A stretch of 64,000 nucleotides of DNA from Spizellomyces punctatus DAOM BR117 (GCF_000182565.1 NW_015971539.1:1607219-1671218), one strand, 5' to 3'; shown: positions 11,938 through 25,773, counted from the stretch's first letter. Notes: generated by a model from the sequence alone, not told the origin. Numbers and translations: made by a program.

Positions 11938-12449
11938 GACCTTCCACATGCGCCTCACCGCAATTTAAAAAAAAAACATTACATGCATGCCACACCAATC
12001 TGAGCGATAGAGGGGGTGCTGATTATGCGATATGACAATCCGGATAATATTGGTCCTAGTGCCATTTTCAATCACCTCCACACTTTGTAAGCAAACACCA
12101 CGTGATTGATGACTCAACGATCGACGATGCCTTTCCCCAAGCTCATTGCGTTTCCTTGCTCTTGATGACTTTGCTATCGGCACCGAGGAGAAAGGGCATC
12201 TGACAGTGGTATGTGCTCGAGTGGGATAGTTTTGCTCGACATAGAAACTCCAATGTCTTGTATCATCTCCTAAGTTGTTTGCATTTCGACTAGAGATCTC
12301 GCGATTTCCGTTTACTACTGGCACTACCAAGTACCGAAAAGCTTTGAGATCCCTGATACAGCAGAAGCAGTGCGAAGAGTGACCGGAGTATCTTTAGCCA
12401 CTTGGTTGTGTCTGTCACGCCGTCAACATCCATATCGTTGACTTCAACA
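11938..12449. other. Divergent intergenic region with CACGTG and TGACTCA sites
   Basis: Lies between the 77-residue gene (minus) and CSN7 (plus). It contains CACGTGAT at 12099-12106 and TGACTCA at 12110-12116, which match E-box and AP-1/Gcn4-type bZIP sites. A similar pair stands before the TATA promoter at 31.8 kb. No gene recognised. Confidence 0.4.
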
Positions 12450-13511
12450 ATGGCAGAAGCCGTTCTCGCATCGTCCACTTCCGCACATCTGGAACCTTTC
12501 CTATTGCTGTCCAAAAATGCAAAGGGCGCTGCTTGCGTACAACTTATTCAAGATGCCTTATCGGCTCCCGGAGTGTATGTCTTTTCAGAGCTTCTGGAAA
12601 TGCCGACGGTGCAAGAGGTGCGATTTGGTGCATGCATGTAGACTGTGGTTATCACCGACATTTGATGACGCAGTTGCACAGTTAAGTCAAAATCCCGAGC
12701 AAGAACCTTACGTGAATCTTCTTCGTCTGTTTGCATACGGCACGTATCAGGATTATAGAGGTGTGCATTGTACATGATGCTATCACAACCCGGTCTTTGT
12801 GCTGATGCTTGGAATTATAGCAAACGCGGCATCTTTACCTCCGTTGAATGATGCGCAATTAAAGAAACTGAAGCATTTGTCCATTGTCACATTGTCTGGC
12901 GACAACCGCGTATGTTAGGCCACAACAGCGGTCCGGATGTTCACCTTCGAACTGAGTGTTCTTTTGCAGACCTTAAACTACGACCTTCTTCTCCAATATC
13001 TCGATATCCCAAACGTGCGAGAACTGGAGGATCTAATTATAGACGCAATATATCAAGACTTAATAAGAGGAAAGTTGGATCAACAGAAAAAGTGTCTCGA
13101 CGTAGAGTATGCGATGGGACGAGATCTTCGACCGGGCCAGGCGGACAGGATTTTGGTGGTCTTGGGTGCCTGGTATGTCAACCTGTTAGTTTGATGCGTG
13201 GGCGGATTACTAATAAATCTTCCAGGGCCCGGACATCAGAAACTATACTGACAAATATTGACGAGAAAATTGGACACATCACACAATGGAACGCAATGCA
13301 CGCAAGAGAACAAGAGGAATATGAGAAGCTGATTGAGCAGACAAAGAAAGAGGTGCGGGAAAAGGGTGCTGAGAAGCACAACCGACCCGCACCGCCAGAT
13401 TTCAGCGATTTTGGGGAGTATGCGGAGGAAGGAGGGCGGAAGGCCGGCAAAAGGTATTTGCTGACATTTTAGTTTGTTTATTGGACTTTGATTAACTGCA
13501 GCTACGAATAG
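12450..13511 (+). CDS. CSN7: COP9 signalosome subunit 7 (PCI domain)
   Basis: Scaffold subunit of the COP9 signalosome, which removes Nedd8 from cullins. Six exons (12450-12617, 12682-12760, 12821-12909, 12970-13172, 13226-13453, 13502-13511) give 258 residues. The PCI domain runs from about residue 40 to 200: [67 protein letters not shown], then RDLRPGQ. A coiled-coil tail ([17 protein letters not shown]) follows. The last exon adds only three residues and the stop. It works on the same substrates as RBX1-cullin ligases, and RBX1 is also in this window, with no evident linkage. Confidence 0.93.
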
Positions 13512-13659
13512 GTCCAGTAAAGGGAGATATGGCGGACCCAGCCGGCGATGATGTTCTCTCCCTTTGTTTAAACGTGGATAATAAAACGTGCTCCTGTTCT
13601 ATTCTGACTACTTGGAACCTACAGCTCAAAATTGCTAGCGTGCTCTGACTATTACGGAA

Positions 13660-16204
13660 CTAACGTTCCGAAGCTGCGCTACCTATGTCAGGCAGTTTCT
13701 TAAATCTCTGGAGAAGCGGAGCTTTTCCGCCTGTTACTGTTATTCGCGGGCCTAATGCCTGTTGTGCTGCGTCTGTTGATTGGGTTTTAAGTTTCATCTT
13801 GAGATCCAAGGCTTTATCAAGCAGCTGTTATATTAAGAATTAGATTTAGCTCGATCCGAGGGACTGAGGTGACAGACTGGGGATACCTGAAGCTTCTGTG
13901 CGCGGAGCGCATCGTTTTCCTTTTGAAGCTTCGCAATCCTTTCCTCTGCTACTCGCAGCTGTTGTCTGAGCTCGGCACCTACCCCGGCGCTCTTTGCAGG
14001 AAGCTAAATGGTGGAATGTAAGCTGTGACTGGCGCATCTGACAGTATGTTGTAGAAGCCTACCGGTGGGCGGGTCTCGATTTGCGACAGCTTTTCTTGTA
14101 GGTACGTGAGGGTCTTTGTGAGGTCTTGAACCTCCTGGAATAGTGCTTGCTTTTCTGATAGTGCGAGAGACAAGTCCCTAGACAGTTGTTCGTTGTTATT
14201 TGTCAGGTTAGTTATGGTTGCGATGTGTATCGTCCTTTCGGCTTCCAATTGCAAAACGCTTCCACGTAGCTACTCGAGCGGGAAAGCCGAATTCGTTAGA
14301 AAATTGAGCGACAGATTATATGACATTCGCAAAACGACGGCGGCGGCTTACATTAGCTTTCTCTGCATTCAGCACGTCAAGCTGTGCCTCTAGCGCTCGT
14401 AGGACGTCCATGGGCATATCAAGTGATACTGTGGAGCTCATTGTGCCAGTTCTCATTCCGCCATCCAAATACTCTTGTTCGGTGGTCCCTTGACTGGACT
14501 GCTGCTGGTCAATTAATTCTTGTGAAGGATTTTCACTGGGTTGGACAACTTCATCGTCAGAATTTTGATTCTCCACCAGTTGACTTGGAACTGCCGAATA
14601 CGGTCGCTCACCACCGTTGAGGGTCTCTACTGACTGTCCCAACGTTGATTCTAGGTTGAATTGTTCGTCAGTTCCGGCGGGCACCATATGGGACGAGGGG
14701 CCTTCCCCTATAATTGCACTCGCGGTGGATTCTGCCGTGTTCACCCTTGTGCTTTCCCCAGGAACCGCGCTCTGTGACTGGCTTTCCTCATTTGGTAGAG
14801 AGGCATATTGACTCGATACGATTTCATTAGCCATATTTTGATCAGTCTCGGCAGGTTCTGATGTCTGCGGTGCATCCACATCTGCGCCAGGTAAAATGTC
14901 AGGGTCACCCGATGACGGCGGTCGGGAAATTACGGTGCGCAAAGTCTGGGAAGCCACCTTCTCCAAAAAGGGTCGTTCTTCTGAAGCCGATGGGGTAGGT
15001 GTCGGAACGTCTTTCGACTGGACAGCGAGACCATCCTCCGTATCCTTATGCGGTGCCTCTTTTGCTTCACGTTCGTTTTCTTCATCCGTGGTATCGATGC
15101 CCTCGCCCTTGGTGCCACTTTCCGATTCCGGGACCTCTGTACTGTCAACAGTCTGGTCATGCGGTTCAACAGATGATTCCTCAGCCGGCACGCCTACTTC
15201 CTCCTCGGTTGTTGGATCTTGGCGTTCAATTGGTGGTGGAATTAGTGGCAGAGGTGCATTTAGCTCATTGTGCTCCTCTTCGCCTACACCCGATTGATTG
15301 TCGTGTATGACCTCCGCAAGGGTTTCGGTACCTTCCAATCCCGCACTTGGTTCACCTTCCTGCGGTAACTCGCGATCATCAGTTTTCCCCACTTCTCCGT
15401 CATGGGAGCTCGTTGTACTTGATTCATCTCCATCAATACGCGGGAGCTCGCGATCATCAATATTTCCTACTTCTCCGTCATGCGAGCTCGTTGTACTTGG
15501 TTCATCTCCATCAATACGTGGTAGCTCGCGATCATCAGTATCCCCCACTTCTTTTTCGTGAGATTCCGTTGGTGCGTCTCCTATCATCACAGACACATCC
15601 ATTTTATTGCCTTGAACCCGAATCTGTAAATAAGAGGCGACTTACCTTGTTCGGGTGGGAGAATGCGGTCCGCGCCAATATCAGGCTCTGCTAATGTAAT
15701 CTCACTTTCCTTGTTGATGGGGTTCACTGGATCTGGCGCTTCCTGATCTGCACTGGCTACATTTTCTAGTTGGTCGTTGATTTCTATCGAGTTTCTCTCC
15801 ACAAACTCTTGGACTGATCCCTCCTCCGCAGTGTTTACTGGGGGTTCCTCCTCCGTTTCTTGCTCCTCCATACTCGCAGGAAGGTTATCTGTATTGGCAT
15901 CAGGCGCTTCAGGTTCCAAATGGGGTGTCTCTTGATTGAACTTTGTCGACGAGAGTTGTAGTTCTCTGGCTTCAGCCCCATGTGCTGATCCTACGTTTCT
16001 GAGATTTTCGGCGGGGGAACTATCATCGGCAACATTGGCATTATCTTCATCTGCGGAATGCGCAATGTTTTCAGATATATCTGGTCTTTGTGTCGTTTGC
16101 TCTTGTTCAGCATCTTCAGCTATGTCATCTGTAGTTGATATTTCCTGCGCTTCAGTGTCGGCAATAGCATCTATATTGGTTGTGTTCTCAGATTGTTCTG
16201 CCAT
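13660..16204 (-). CDS. Acidic repeat protein with C-terminal coiled coil, unknown
   Basis: Five exons (16204-15646, 15577-14352, 14269-14063, 14003-13887, 13824-13660) give about 757 residues. The first ~480 are strongly acidic, Ser/Thr/Glu/Asp-rich and disordered. Near residues 190-260 are three tandem 26-residue units (EVGxxDDRELPRIDGDE), encoded by a 78-bp repeat at 15365-15565. From about residue 570 on there is a coiled coil (DVLRALEAQLDVLNAEKAN, LSLALSEKQALFQEVQ, RVAEERIAKLQKENDAL), then a basic tail. The layout recalls golgin- or TMF-type tethers, but no family motif is diagnostic. The first intron was placed by frame: the nearer TTTACAG acceptor would leave only 22 bp and break the frame. 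Confidence 0.75.
15365..15565 (-). repeat. Three tandem 78-bp coding repeats
   Basis: Direct repeats with a 78-bp period inside the acidic protein gene; the string CGCGATCATCA recurs at 15371, 15449 and 15527. The period is 26 codons, so the frame is kept and the copies encode near-identical peptides. Confidence 0.85.
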
Positions 16205-17462
16205 TGCACAATCTGAACAGGGAAACACGTTATGGGATGTACACGAAATTCTGGCTCCGAAAAGTCCGGATGAAAACGTTCCAATGATTGCCTCCAATGC
16301 TTAATACTGACACAGCTGGTCAATGCAACGTTAAGATGATGACCCCAATCCTCGGTTGGGGAGAGGATCCTGGGGATCATGAATGGACTTTTACAGAATA
16401 AGGCCATATTTTGCGGGTTTAGTGTTGTGGAAAATATTCCAAAATGTGCATACGCTGTGATGTTTTACTGAATAGCTCAAATGCCCGCAGATGAAATATA
16501 ATAAGAATAGTATCTTGCTGCAGAAAGTAGCCTTGTTATCCTTCCATTTGCCTGAATTCAATATTTGAAATGTCAGCTAGATGACCCTAATTTTACTAGT
16601 CTCAAAGTTATAATTGTCACATACTTGAGTGTAAACACCCTTCAGTGTATGGTGATTCACAGAATAGTCGCTTTTACGATCTATTTTAGTTTGGGACATA
16701 TGGTGCACAGTGTCGTTTTGAACCGTCCAAGATCTTCACTTCAACCTCATCAACTTTCCGTTACTTGTGGTAAGTGAACTGATAGTTATCAAGCATATCT
16801 TGGTAGTCAAGCAAAGAAGAGGTGGTTATGGTTAAAGTTCCGTGTATGCCCCTAGAAATTGGTCAATTTGTCCATATCCTCGCGTAGTGTCATGTAGGCG
16901 ACATCTATCTTTTCATTTCACTGAATCTATCTGTCCGTGATCCCTCTACTGGTCGCTCTTTTTAACATCCGCTTCGTCCACATTGACCACAACATCATAC
17001 GGAGCTACTGGAAAAGAAATCGACCTGTAGCATAATACGCTGACGACTTCGCCCTGGTCTGTTAGTGTACGTTCGACCTGCCATCACGCCTCAGAGCAAC
17101 CCGCGAGCATCACTTTACGCATGCAGCAATCAACGGGCTAACGTCACCCCAAGCCTGCCGCTCTTTGGCAAAGACCAACTAAGGGCCCGTATCTACTTCG
17201 TTCTTTGGACTTGGATCGTTATTAGACATTTGTATTTATAATTGGTTACAGATGGCATATGAGTAAAAATACGTCTATATTATGTGGTGGAGTTGGATGC
17301 TCTCACTCTGTGTTGCCGAGCACATTGTTTTCGTTTACGAGCAGCTGCCAAAACGGTTGAGTTTTGACGCGCTGAAAGTTGAACTTCAAGTTTATGTCAC
17401 GTGCTCCGTGAGACTTGGATTTCAGAACAGTTTCGGAGCTTTCGCGCTGAGACTCCAAGGTC
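16205..17462. other. Intergenic, about 1.26 kb
   Basis: Divergent upstream regions of the acidic repeat protein and the chromodomain gene. It is AT-rich in part. I see no convincing reading frame, tRNA or repeat. Confidence 0.5.
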
Positions 17463-17465
17463 ATG

Positions 17466-19245
17466 ATGCGAGATCGGTTCGTTCACACAGACGCTGCACC
17501 CCCGCCAGAGGACGAGGTGAATGGGGGTGAGTAGATGCAGGCAGGCTGACTAGCTTTTGCCTAATGGACTACTGAGCATGATACTGCACAGAATGGGAAT
17601 TCAAGGCACTCAAAGCTAAACGATTCGACCAGTCATCGGGAGTATGGAAGTACAGGGTCGCATGGAAGCCAACCCTTTATCAACAGGACGGCCGAACTTG
17701 GGGTATGAAAGAGCTGCAAATGGAACCCCCTCCCTGTTTTGATGTAGCCGCTTAAACTATTCCTTGGTTTTCAGTCAAGTGTTGGTGTAAATATTTTGGT
17801 CGCTTTGAAAGTTCAATTTTACCGGCCGAATATTGACCTTGTGCACTTTTGGTTTACAGTGGATACTTGGGAACCTGGTTAGTAAAAAGTCGTTACTCTA
17901 TGTGTTGATCTGTACTTAACGTTGACCTGTCCTTTCACATGGTACCCAGCCGAGAATATCGTTAGTTTCTTATTGTACGCATTGCTTTGCGTGGCATTAT
18001 GATACTCAGTGCAATCAATTCTAGCCCAAGGAATTCCGGGATGAATTCAACGACCTCTCTATTGTGGACGACGAGGAGGTCAAGCTGGACATGGCGCACT
18101 GTGCAAACTGCGATCAGCGCCTTGTATCGCATGATCTGAAGCGACGATCGCGGGCTGTAGATGGTGTACTTTGCTACAATTGCAATGCCTCCCTTGTGCG
18201 GACGGGTAGGCTTCCATTGTTAAAAAAAAAGGATCCAAGTAAAAAGAAGTCGATGACGAGGATGAATGGAGCGTTACAATCTGGGAAACCCTCTACAAGT
18301 CTGGTCCCAACTGGATCAAGTACTACGAAACGATCTCAGGACATGGATCTTGATATCAAAGCCCGTCGTCTTGCTGCAAAGGCTGGCTCGAAGATTCCTG
18401 ACAGAAAGTCCCATGCTAGTGGTAGCACGTCGCCACAGCGTCGGCCCTTGAAACGTGATAGGAGCCCCGATCGCTCGGCAAGTCCTGAGAGAAAACGCTT
18501 GAAGAAAAGAACAGGAACTGGCGCCATTGAAGTTCCAGTGGATGAAATCATGGAAAAGTACAAACCGAGTGTACCTAGGGGAGTCTTCAATGCTCACTCA
18601 GACGCTGTTAGTGTCAAACTCAAGAATATCTGGTCTGGCGACGTGGCTCAGTCTGAATCGCATGACTGGAACCTATCTTTCTTTGATGACGTGAACAAGA
18701 CGCTCAAAAGCATTGATCCTTCTGGAAAAGTGAGAAAATATAGAGCAGATCCAAATGTTGGGAAATGAACTCACCATAATTTTCAGAAACCTTCTACCTT
18801 GAAGAATAGTCTGTCGCGTAGCACAGCAAGCAAAGTAACGTATCTGTTCTACTCGAACCACGCTTGCCCTTTTAAATTGACATTTTGTTTTACAGAAAAA
18901 GGCGGTTGCTGCTCAGATAAAAGGACATCTGGTAGATAGGCGTTACTCTGCGACAGTTTTGAGACACTATTCACTGATATCTCTCGATAGAGTACGGCCG
19001 TACAAGTTCCACAAGCAGTTATTCACAAAAGCAAAGAAGAAAGCCCATCTGGATATGGCAAGAGGCAGCCATTGACAAAAACAAGAGTATCTGCGATGGA
19101 CGACGTGGAAACGGCGGCGATCAAGAAGAAAAATCTTCAGGGCAACCCAGAGGTTGTCTGCATGTGGAATGGCTGTGGAACAAGGTTTCGGTCTCAAGAG
19201 GAGCTGGCTACTCATTGCAAGGCTGTTCACTTTAATGTACCCTAG
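17466..19245 (+). CDS. Chromodomain protein with CxxC zinc-binding region and C2H2 finger
   Basis: Eight exons (17466-17526, 17592-17702, 17860-17877, 17950-17960, 18025-18729, 18787-18834, 18896-18991, 19069-19245) give about 408 residues. The N-terminal chromodomain reads EWEFKALKAKRFD, GVWKYRVAWK and DTWEPAENI, the last part coming from two micro-exons of 18 and 11 bp. A zinc-binding segment follows (HCANCDQRL .. LCYNCN), then a basic NLS-rich stretch (RKRLKKR). A C2H2 finger (CMWNGCGTRFRSQEELATHC, then KAVH) closes the protein. A nuclear, chromatin-linked role is inferred from the domains; I do not recognise an orthologue. The start could also be the ATG three bases earlier. The introns around 18730 and 18992 were chosen because they bring the finger into frame. 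Confidence 0.78.
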
Positions 19246-19622
19246 TGGATGGTGTTGCGTAATAGGGCACTTATTTGTAAATATTCAATAGCAGATGAAA
19301 TATATATTGACCCATGTTCGTGTATAATGCCGGTAGTTTCTAATAGCAGTGTGCATCGGTCAAGAAAAGGAGAAAGCTGGACGGACGGGCTTTCAACGAC
19401 GGGGGCGAAAACAACTCAAGTGTCACGTGTCAAAGTGCTGCGCAATTGCTCTCAGGGCCTGCCATTGAGATTGGCAAACCCAAGATTGCCGATTTCATTT
19501 TGGCAAGAAGCGAGGCACTTACCAAGAAGGGGGCTTGCATTGACGCATAAAGTAGCTGCGGCGCTCTAGCAGGAACTTTCTGTGAGCTCTTGCTCGCTGC
19601 ACGAGCGACTCTGTCGTCGATA
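19246..19622. other. Intergenic, about 380 bp
   Basis: Promoter region of the spastin gene and 3' UTR of the chromodomain gene. Contains CACGTG near 19424; nothing else recognised. Confidence 0.45.
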
Positions 19623-22295
19623 ATGGAATCAGCGCCGAGAGAGTCTTTGTGTCGAAACCTTCCTTCTCTTTTCCAAAAGTACATTTGCAATACACACCAG
19701 TCTTTTGAGCCGTTCGACTTTGGTCTCAGATTCATAAAATCAACTTTGCTCGCACTTGAAACTGACTGGCGCTCCAAACAAGAAAACGCTCGCCCCACAA
19801 TCACGGCCATCCTTTTACCACTCTTCTTCTATCTTGGAGTACCGGTGATTTTGACCGGTGTCTACGTTTTGGCCAAAAAAAAGCTCAATACATTGGCACC
19901 GGCTGCTACTCCTTTGGAACGCCAAAAGGTATCAGGTCAGAACGAGGCCAAAGTACAGCGACAGAGAGCTACAGAGCCTGACGGCTCGCGAAGCAAAGAG
20001 AGAAGCGACGAGTCAGTTCCTCGGCCGCAAAAGAGCGCATTGCAGCCAATTACCAACCATTATACCTCAACTTCTCAAGGTATTTGGAGAAACGATCGGA
20101 ACGCCGGTGAAACCGATCCAATGCTAACATATGTGGTTTTGATTGCCTTCGTCCAGCTACAATGGCAAGTCATAATATGGTGCGAACACGCGCGGCGAGT
20201 TCTCCTTCACCAGCGTTGGAACAACACAAAGCGCTGGCGGATCAGGCATATCGCTCCATCACACTTGGCCTGGATTGTGATGATAAGGGTGATAGACCTG
20301 GTGCTCTGGAACACTACAGAAGGGGCGTTAAGGAGTTAAAAAATGCCATTGAGCTGCCGTTACCAACGAGACAAGACAGGTATGTGGTTTTCATTGCAGC
20401 GGAAAGTAATATGCTAGAGTCGATTAGAGTCGTTCATCATTTTCAGGCTTTAACATCGGTTTCTCATGCAGGGAAAAGGCCGAATCACTCAACGCCAAAA
20501 TGAGGGGAAATCTTGAGCAGATAGAGAATCGTGTCAAAGAGCTTGTACAAGCACCAGGTTCGGGGTAGCTGTTAATACCTATCGACAAAGAGTCGTGCTC
20601 ATACTTATGGGTAGCAATGGCATCAACGTCCGCGCCTCCACGAAATGCCCAGAATGTAAAGCCACGAGTCCCTTCAGCAAACGTCAAGAAAGCAGTCCCT
20701 AAATCAGAGGTGTGCACGTCCGCGCAAGATGCTGCTTCAAGCATAGATTTAAATTATTATCTGAATGGTTGCAATAGGCGCCAAAGACTTCTTCAAATAA
20801 GCTCAAAGTGAGCAATTTAAAGAATGTCGATACAGCAATGGCGAACCGAATTTTGAACGAGATCGTCATTGACAAGCCATCTGTCACTTGGGAAGATATA
20901 GGTAATTCTCGGCGGGATTCCATCTTTAGACCGGCCTGACCAAAGCTCACCCAGTATATTTTTCATTCAGTTGGTTTGGAGGGAGCCAAGACGGCTCTCC
21001 GCGAGATTGTGATTTTACCCACACTTCGACCTGAGCTATTCACTGGTCTAAGAGCTCCCGCAAGAGGTGCGAAGGAATGGCGTCAGCGTGTAGTTGCGGA
21101 GCATGTTCTCAATGGTACGTATATCTGCAGGTGTACTATTATTTGGACCTCCGGGAACTGGAAAGACGATGTTAGCAAAGGTAAAGTGGAAGAGTCTGAA
21201 AGCAGATTGAACAAATAACTAAATGCGGTACTATGTCTCCAGGCTGTGGCGCATGAATCGCAAGCGACGTTCTTCTCGATCAGCGCGTCTTCGTTGACAT
21301 CCAAGTTTGTATGTAATCGTTCACCCAACTAACGCTAGGTTTAGCTCATATCTTCGTGATCATTAGGTGGGTGAAGGTGAAAAGATGGTGCGGAGCCTAT
21401 TCGCCATGGCCCGACAGCTGCAACCGGCGGTCATATTTATTGGTATGGTGCGCATTTTACATGGTCCAGAGGAACGACTGATGGACCGCCGTGACTTCAG
21501 ATGAGATCGACTCTATCATGACAGAGCGAAGTGAATCTGAGCATGAAGCATCTAGAAGACTGAAAACCGAGTTCCTTTTGCAATTTGATGGCTTAGGGAG
21601 CAGTTCCGATGATCGATTATTAGTCCTTGCTGCGACCAATCGTCCTCAGGAATTGGTATGTCTTGATAAGAGTGTAGATTGTATGGATCAGGCGCTGACG
21701 TTCATATGGCCTTTCCTGCTTGAAATTAGGACGAAGCTGCACTGCGTCGTCTGGTATGGCTCTTTTAGCAGAGACGTGTCTTATGATGTTGATCCTCATT
21801 ATGGAACGAATAGGTGAAACGCATTTATATCCCGTTGCCGGAGGCTGCAACTCGAGCTGCTTTGATTGGAGCACTTATTCAAGGCCACAAGCATGAGCTA
21901 TCAAAGACAGATCTGAACCGTTTGGTTGCGTCCACAGAAGGTAGCGTCCAGTAGACAGGACATGCGATTTGACACGTTATACTTATGACATTGGACAGGG
22001 TATTCGGGAAGTGACATTACAGCATTGGGTAGGGTCCCATCTTTGTATAGTCTATATCCCTTTTGTTCTATCACTTTGTCATTCTAATCATCTTATGCGT
22101 ACAGCGCGGGAAGCATCTCTTGGACCCATACGAGAATTGGGAGACCGCTTGATGTCAACTTCCGCAGATGCCATTCGGCCTATCAATCTGCGGGATTTCG
22201 CCGCAGCCTTGAATATCATCCGCCCATCCGTATCACATGGAAGTCTCAAGCAATATGACACCTGGAATCGGAGCTATGGTACCTATGGGGCTTGA
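19623..22295 (+). CDS. SPAST: Spastin-type microtubule-severing AAA ATPase
   Basis: Hexameric ATPase that cuts microtubules at ER or endosomal membranes. Fourteen exons give 599 residues. A hydrophobic hairpin ([20 protein letters not shown], about residues 60-80) inserts into membrane. An MIT domain ([35 protein letters not shown]) follows. The AAA domain has VTWEDIVGLEGAK, Walker [19 protein letters not shown], pore loop [14 protein letters not shown], Walker B VIFIDEIDSI, sensor-1 [16 protein letters not shown] and [20 protein letters not shown]. Exons of 24 bp (21730-21753) and 30 bp (21999-22028) are unusually small. Spastin is missing from most Dikarya, so it supports an early-branching, zoosporic fungus (established family distribution plus inference). 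Confidence 0.94.
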
Positions 22296-22683
22296 TCTCT
22301 CCAAATAGTTTTGTATATACACACCCTACGCCGTCGCGTTGCATATTGTAGAATGTATACAGCAAATACCATAGGCCTAGATGCTTCGTGCTGTATTACC
22401 ATTTCCATTTATGTATTGAGATGCAGTGTTGGTAGTTACAGCATCAGGAATTTCAATCATCCATGTTCGTAGCACCAACGAACGAGAGCTTTTAATGATG
22501 CGTTAAGCGCTTACGCGAGACGCGATCGGTAGGGCAAGCCTCCATGTACGGATGACGTGTGTTGGGACATGCGACTTTGAGGGCGTGAAGGAAGGGTCTT
22601 CCGTCTCAGCGACCGCCAACAAACAGATAGAAAGAAACTGTTTCTTTTTTGTCTGCTACCACTCCCAGCGAACCTCGAAAAAA
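22296..22683. other. Intergenic, about 390 bp
   Basis: 3' UTR of spastin and promoter of the SDR-like gene. Nothing else recognised. Confidence 0.45.
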
Positions 22684-23761
22684 ATGTCCACAAACCCAAG
22701 CACAACCTCTCTTCACTCTGCCGGTTCAAACACTATTGACACTCAATGCAACCCGCATGTTGACCCGAATGCAAAGATTGCGCTTATTGTCGGCGATGGT
22801 CCGTAACCTAGTGAACTTCTTTCTGGCTTTAGGCACCGGGCTGACGAAAACTATTTCGCTCCCTGTTCCTTCAGATATCAAAACGATGAATGCTACAGCC
22901 CACACATTTATGCAAAAAGGATACGCCGTCGTCACTGCTCGTTCTAAACCAGAGTCCACGGTTGTCAACGTCCGCTCTCCATCAGGTTCCACAACTGGTA
23001 CATCTCCAGGGGAGGCTAGTCAGTGGATTGTGGAACATGTGGATGACATGGGACATGTGGGATCTGTTGAGAAGATGTTTGCAGATGTAATCCGGAAGGT
23101 AATGCATTTCTGCCGTAATATGGCAGATTGGGACATGGTTACAGGTTTGAAAACCTTTAGGTTGGTACACCCAACGTGGTTGTGATTGATACCATCACCT
23201 CCACTGTTGGAGCGTCCGCAGAAGAGAAACCATTGTTGGTAACGACGTTGAACATTGACGCCTTTATCAAAGACTTTACGAGAAGAGTTGTTGCTGCGTG
23301 TCGGTAAGTATGATGTGTCGGGCCACTTGTTTGCAGGAAGGTTTATGGTGATGGTTTCGTTACATCATTCATGTCCTTACATTTCACACGTAAGGCTTGC
23401 CCAGTTGGCCATCATTGGCTTTCGCAAACGGCAATCTCACGCTTCTCAACTACAAAAGCACATTCTCCTTTTCACAATTGACAAAACTAGAAACCCGTCA
23501 CTGTCTGTCTGCAATGCGTCTATCAAGTCGCTGGCGGAGTCATTTGCCAACGAATGCCGCACAGATAGTGATGGGGGACGCCAACATATTAATGTGTGCG
23601 TCGTGGACGCGGACATGCGTGCAAGTGCTGAGAAACTGGCTGACGCTTATTGGAATTGTTGCGCTGGCAATCCATCTCAGGCTGACAGTGGTATTGAAGG
23701 GAAGAAAACGGGACTCCACTACGAGCATGTCGACGCGCGACCTTTTGCGGTTGAGCAGTAA
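22684..23761 (+). CDS. Divergent SDR-like Rossmann-fold protein
   Basis: Four exons (22684-22798, 22833-23098, 23161-23303, 23395-23761) give 296 residues. The start resembles a short-chain dehydrogenase: a beta strand and glycine turn (KIALIVGDGTG), a second strand (GYAVVTARS), then DDMGHVGSVEKMFADV and VGTPNVVVID at the usual spacing. In the catalytic region, CNASIKSLAESFANE aligns with the YxxxK helix, but the Tyr position is Asn. It may be a non-catalytic relative or use another chemistry. The first intron is short (34 bp); the phases agree, but the boundary at the glycine turn is the least certain. Confidence 0.6.
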
Positions 23762-24006
23762 GCAGGTTGAAGGAATACCATTGCCCTTTCACATTTCCAA
23801 TTTGTATCATGTCCAAGCTCTATGATCTGTAATATAAGGAAAACAGAATGTAAATCACGACGGTCGTAGAAGCATTTTGGTATGGCGATTGAAAGATGAT
23901 TGCTTATTACGTAAATCCCGGATCTAATGGGATCGAATGCAATCTTTTCTGTGGCTTTGCTGTTTCTCGTAAGTCGAGTTGACGATCGTTTGCGTTTGCA
24001 CTCTAG

Positions 24007-25393
<1,387 letters not shown>

Positions 25394-25409
25394 CATCGCG
25401 CTCACGTCC

Positions 25410-25686
25410 NNNNNNNNNNNNNNNNNNNNNNNNNNNNNNNNNNNNNNNNNNNNNNNNNNNNNNNNNNNNNNNNNNNNNNNNNNNNNNNNNNNNNNNNNNN
25501 NNNNNNNNNNNNNNNNNNNNNNNNNNNNNNNNNNNNNNNNNNNNNNNNNNNNNNNNNNNNNNNNNNNNNNNNNNNNNNNNNNNNNNNNNNNNNNNNNNNN
25601 NNNNNNNNNNNNNNNNNNNNNNNNNNNNNNNNNNNNNNNNNNNNNNNNNNNNNNNNNNNNNNNNNNNNNNNNNNNNNNNNNNNNNN
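25410..25686. other. Assembly gap of 277 Ns
   Basis: A run of N from 25410 to 25686. It removes the sequence just after RIO2 and the boundary of the accessory region. Confidence 0.99.
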
Positions 25687-25773
25687 GTTTCTCTGTAAAT
25701 ATCCAGATAGCGGATGTTGTTCCGTTCGTGCAATGTCCACACCGTTCATCTCTTTATCATGTAGCGCTGATCG

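Noticed and set aside
15624-15645. 22-bp intron (GTAAGT..TTTACAG) in the acidic protein gene
   Set aside because: Too short, and joining there gives a stop; the 68-bp intron to 15578 keeps the frame.
14896-15694. Plus-strand reading frames of 79-133 codons antisense to the acidic protein
   Set aside because: They mirror low-complexity Ser/Glu codons of the real minus-strand gene.
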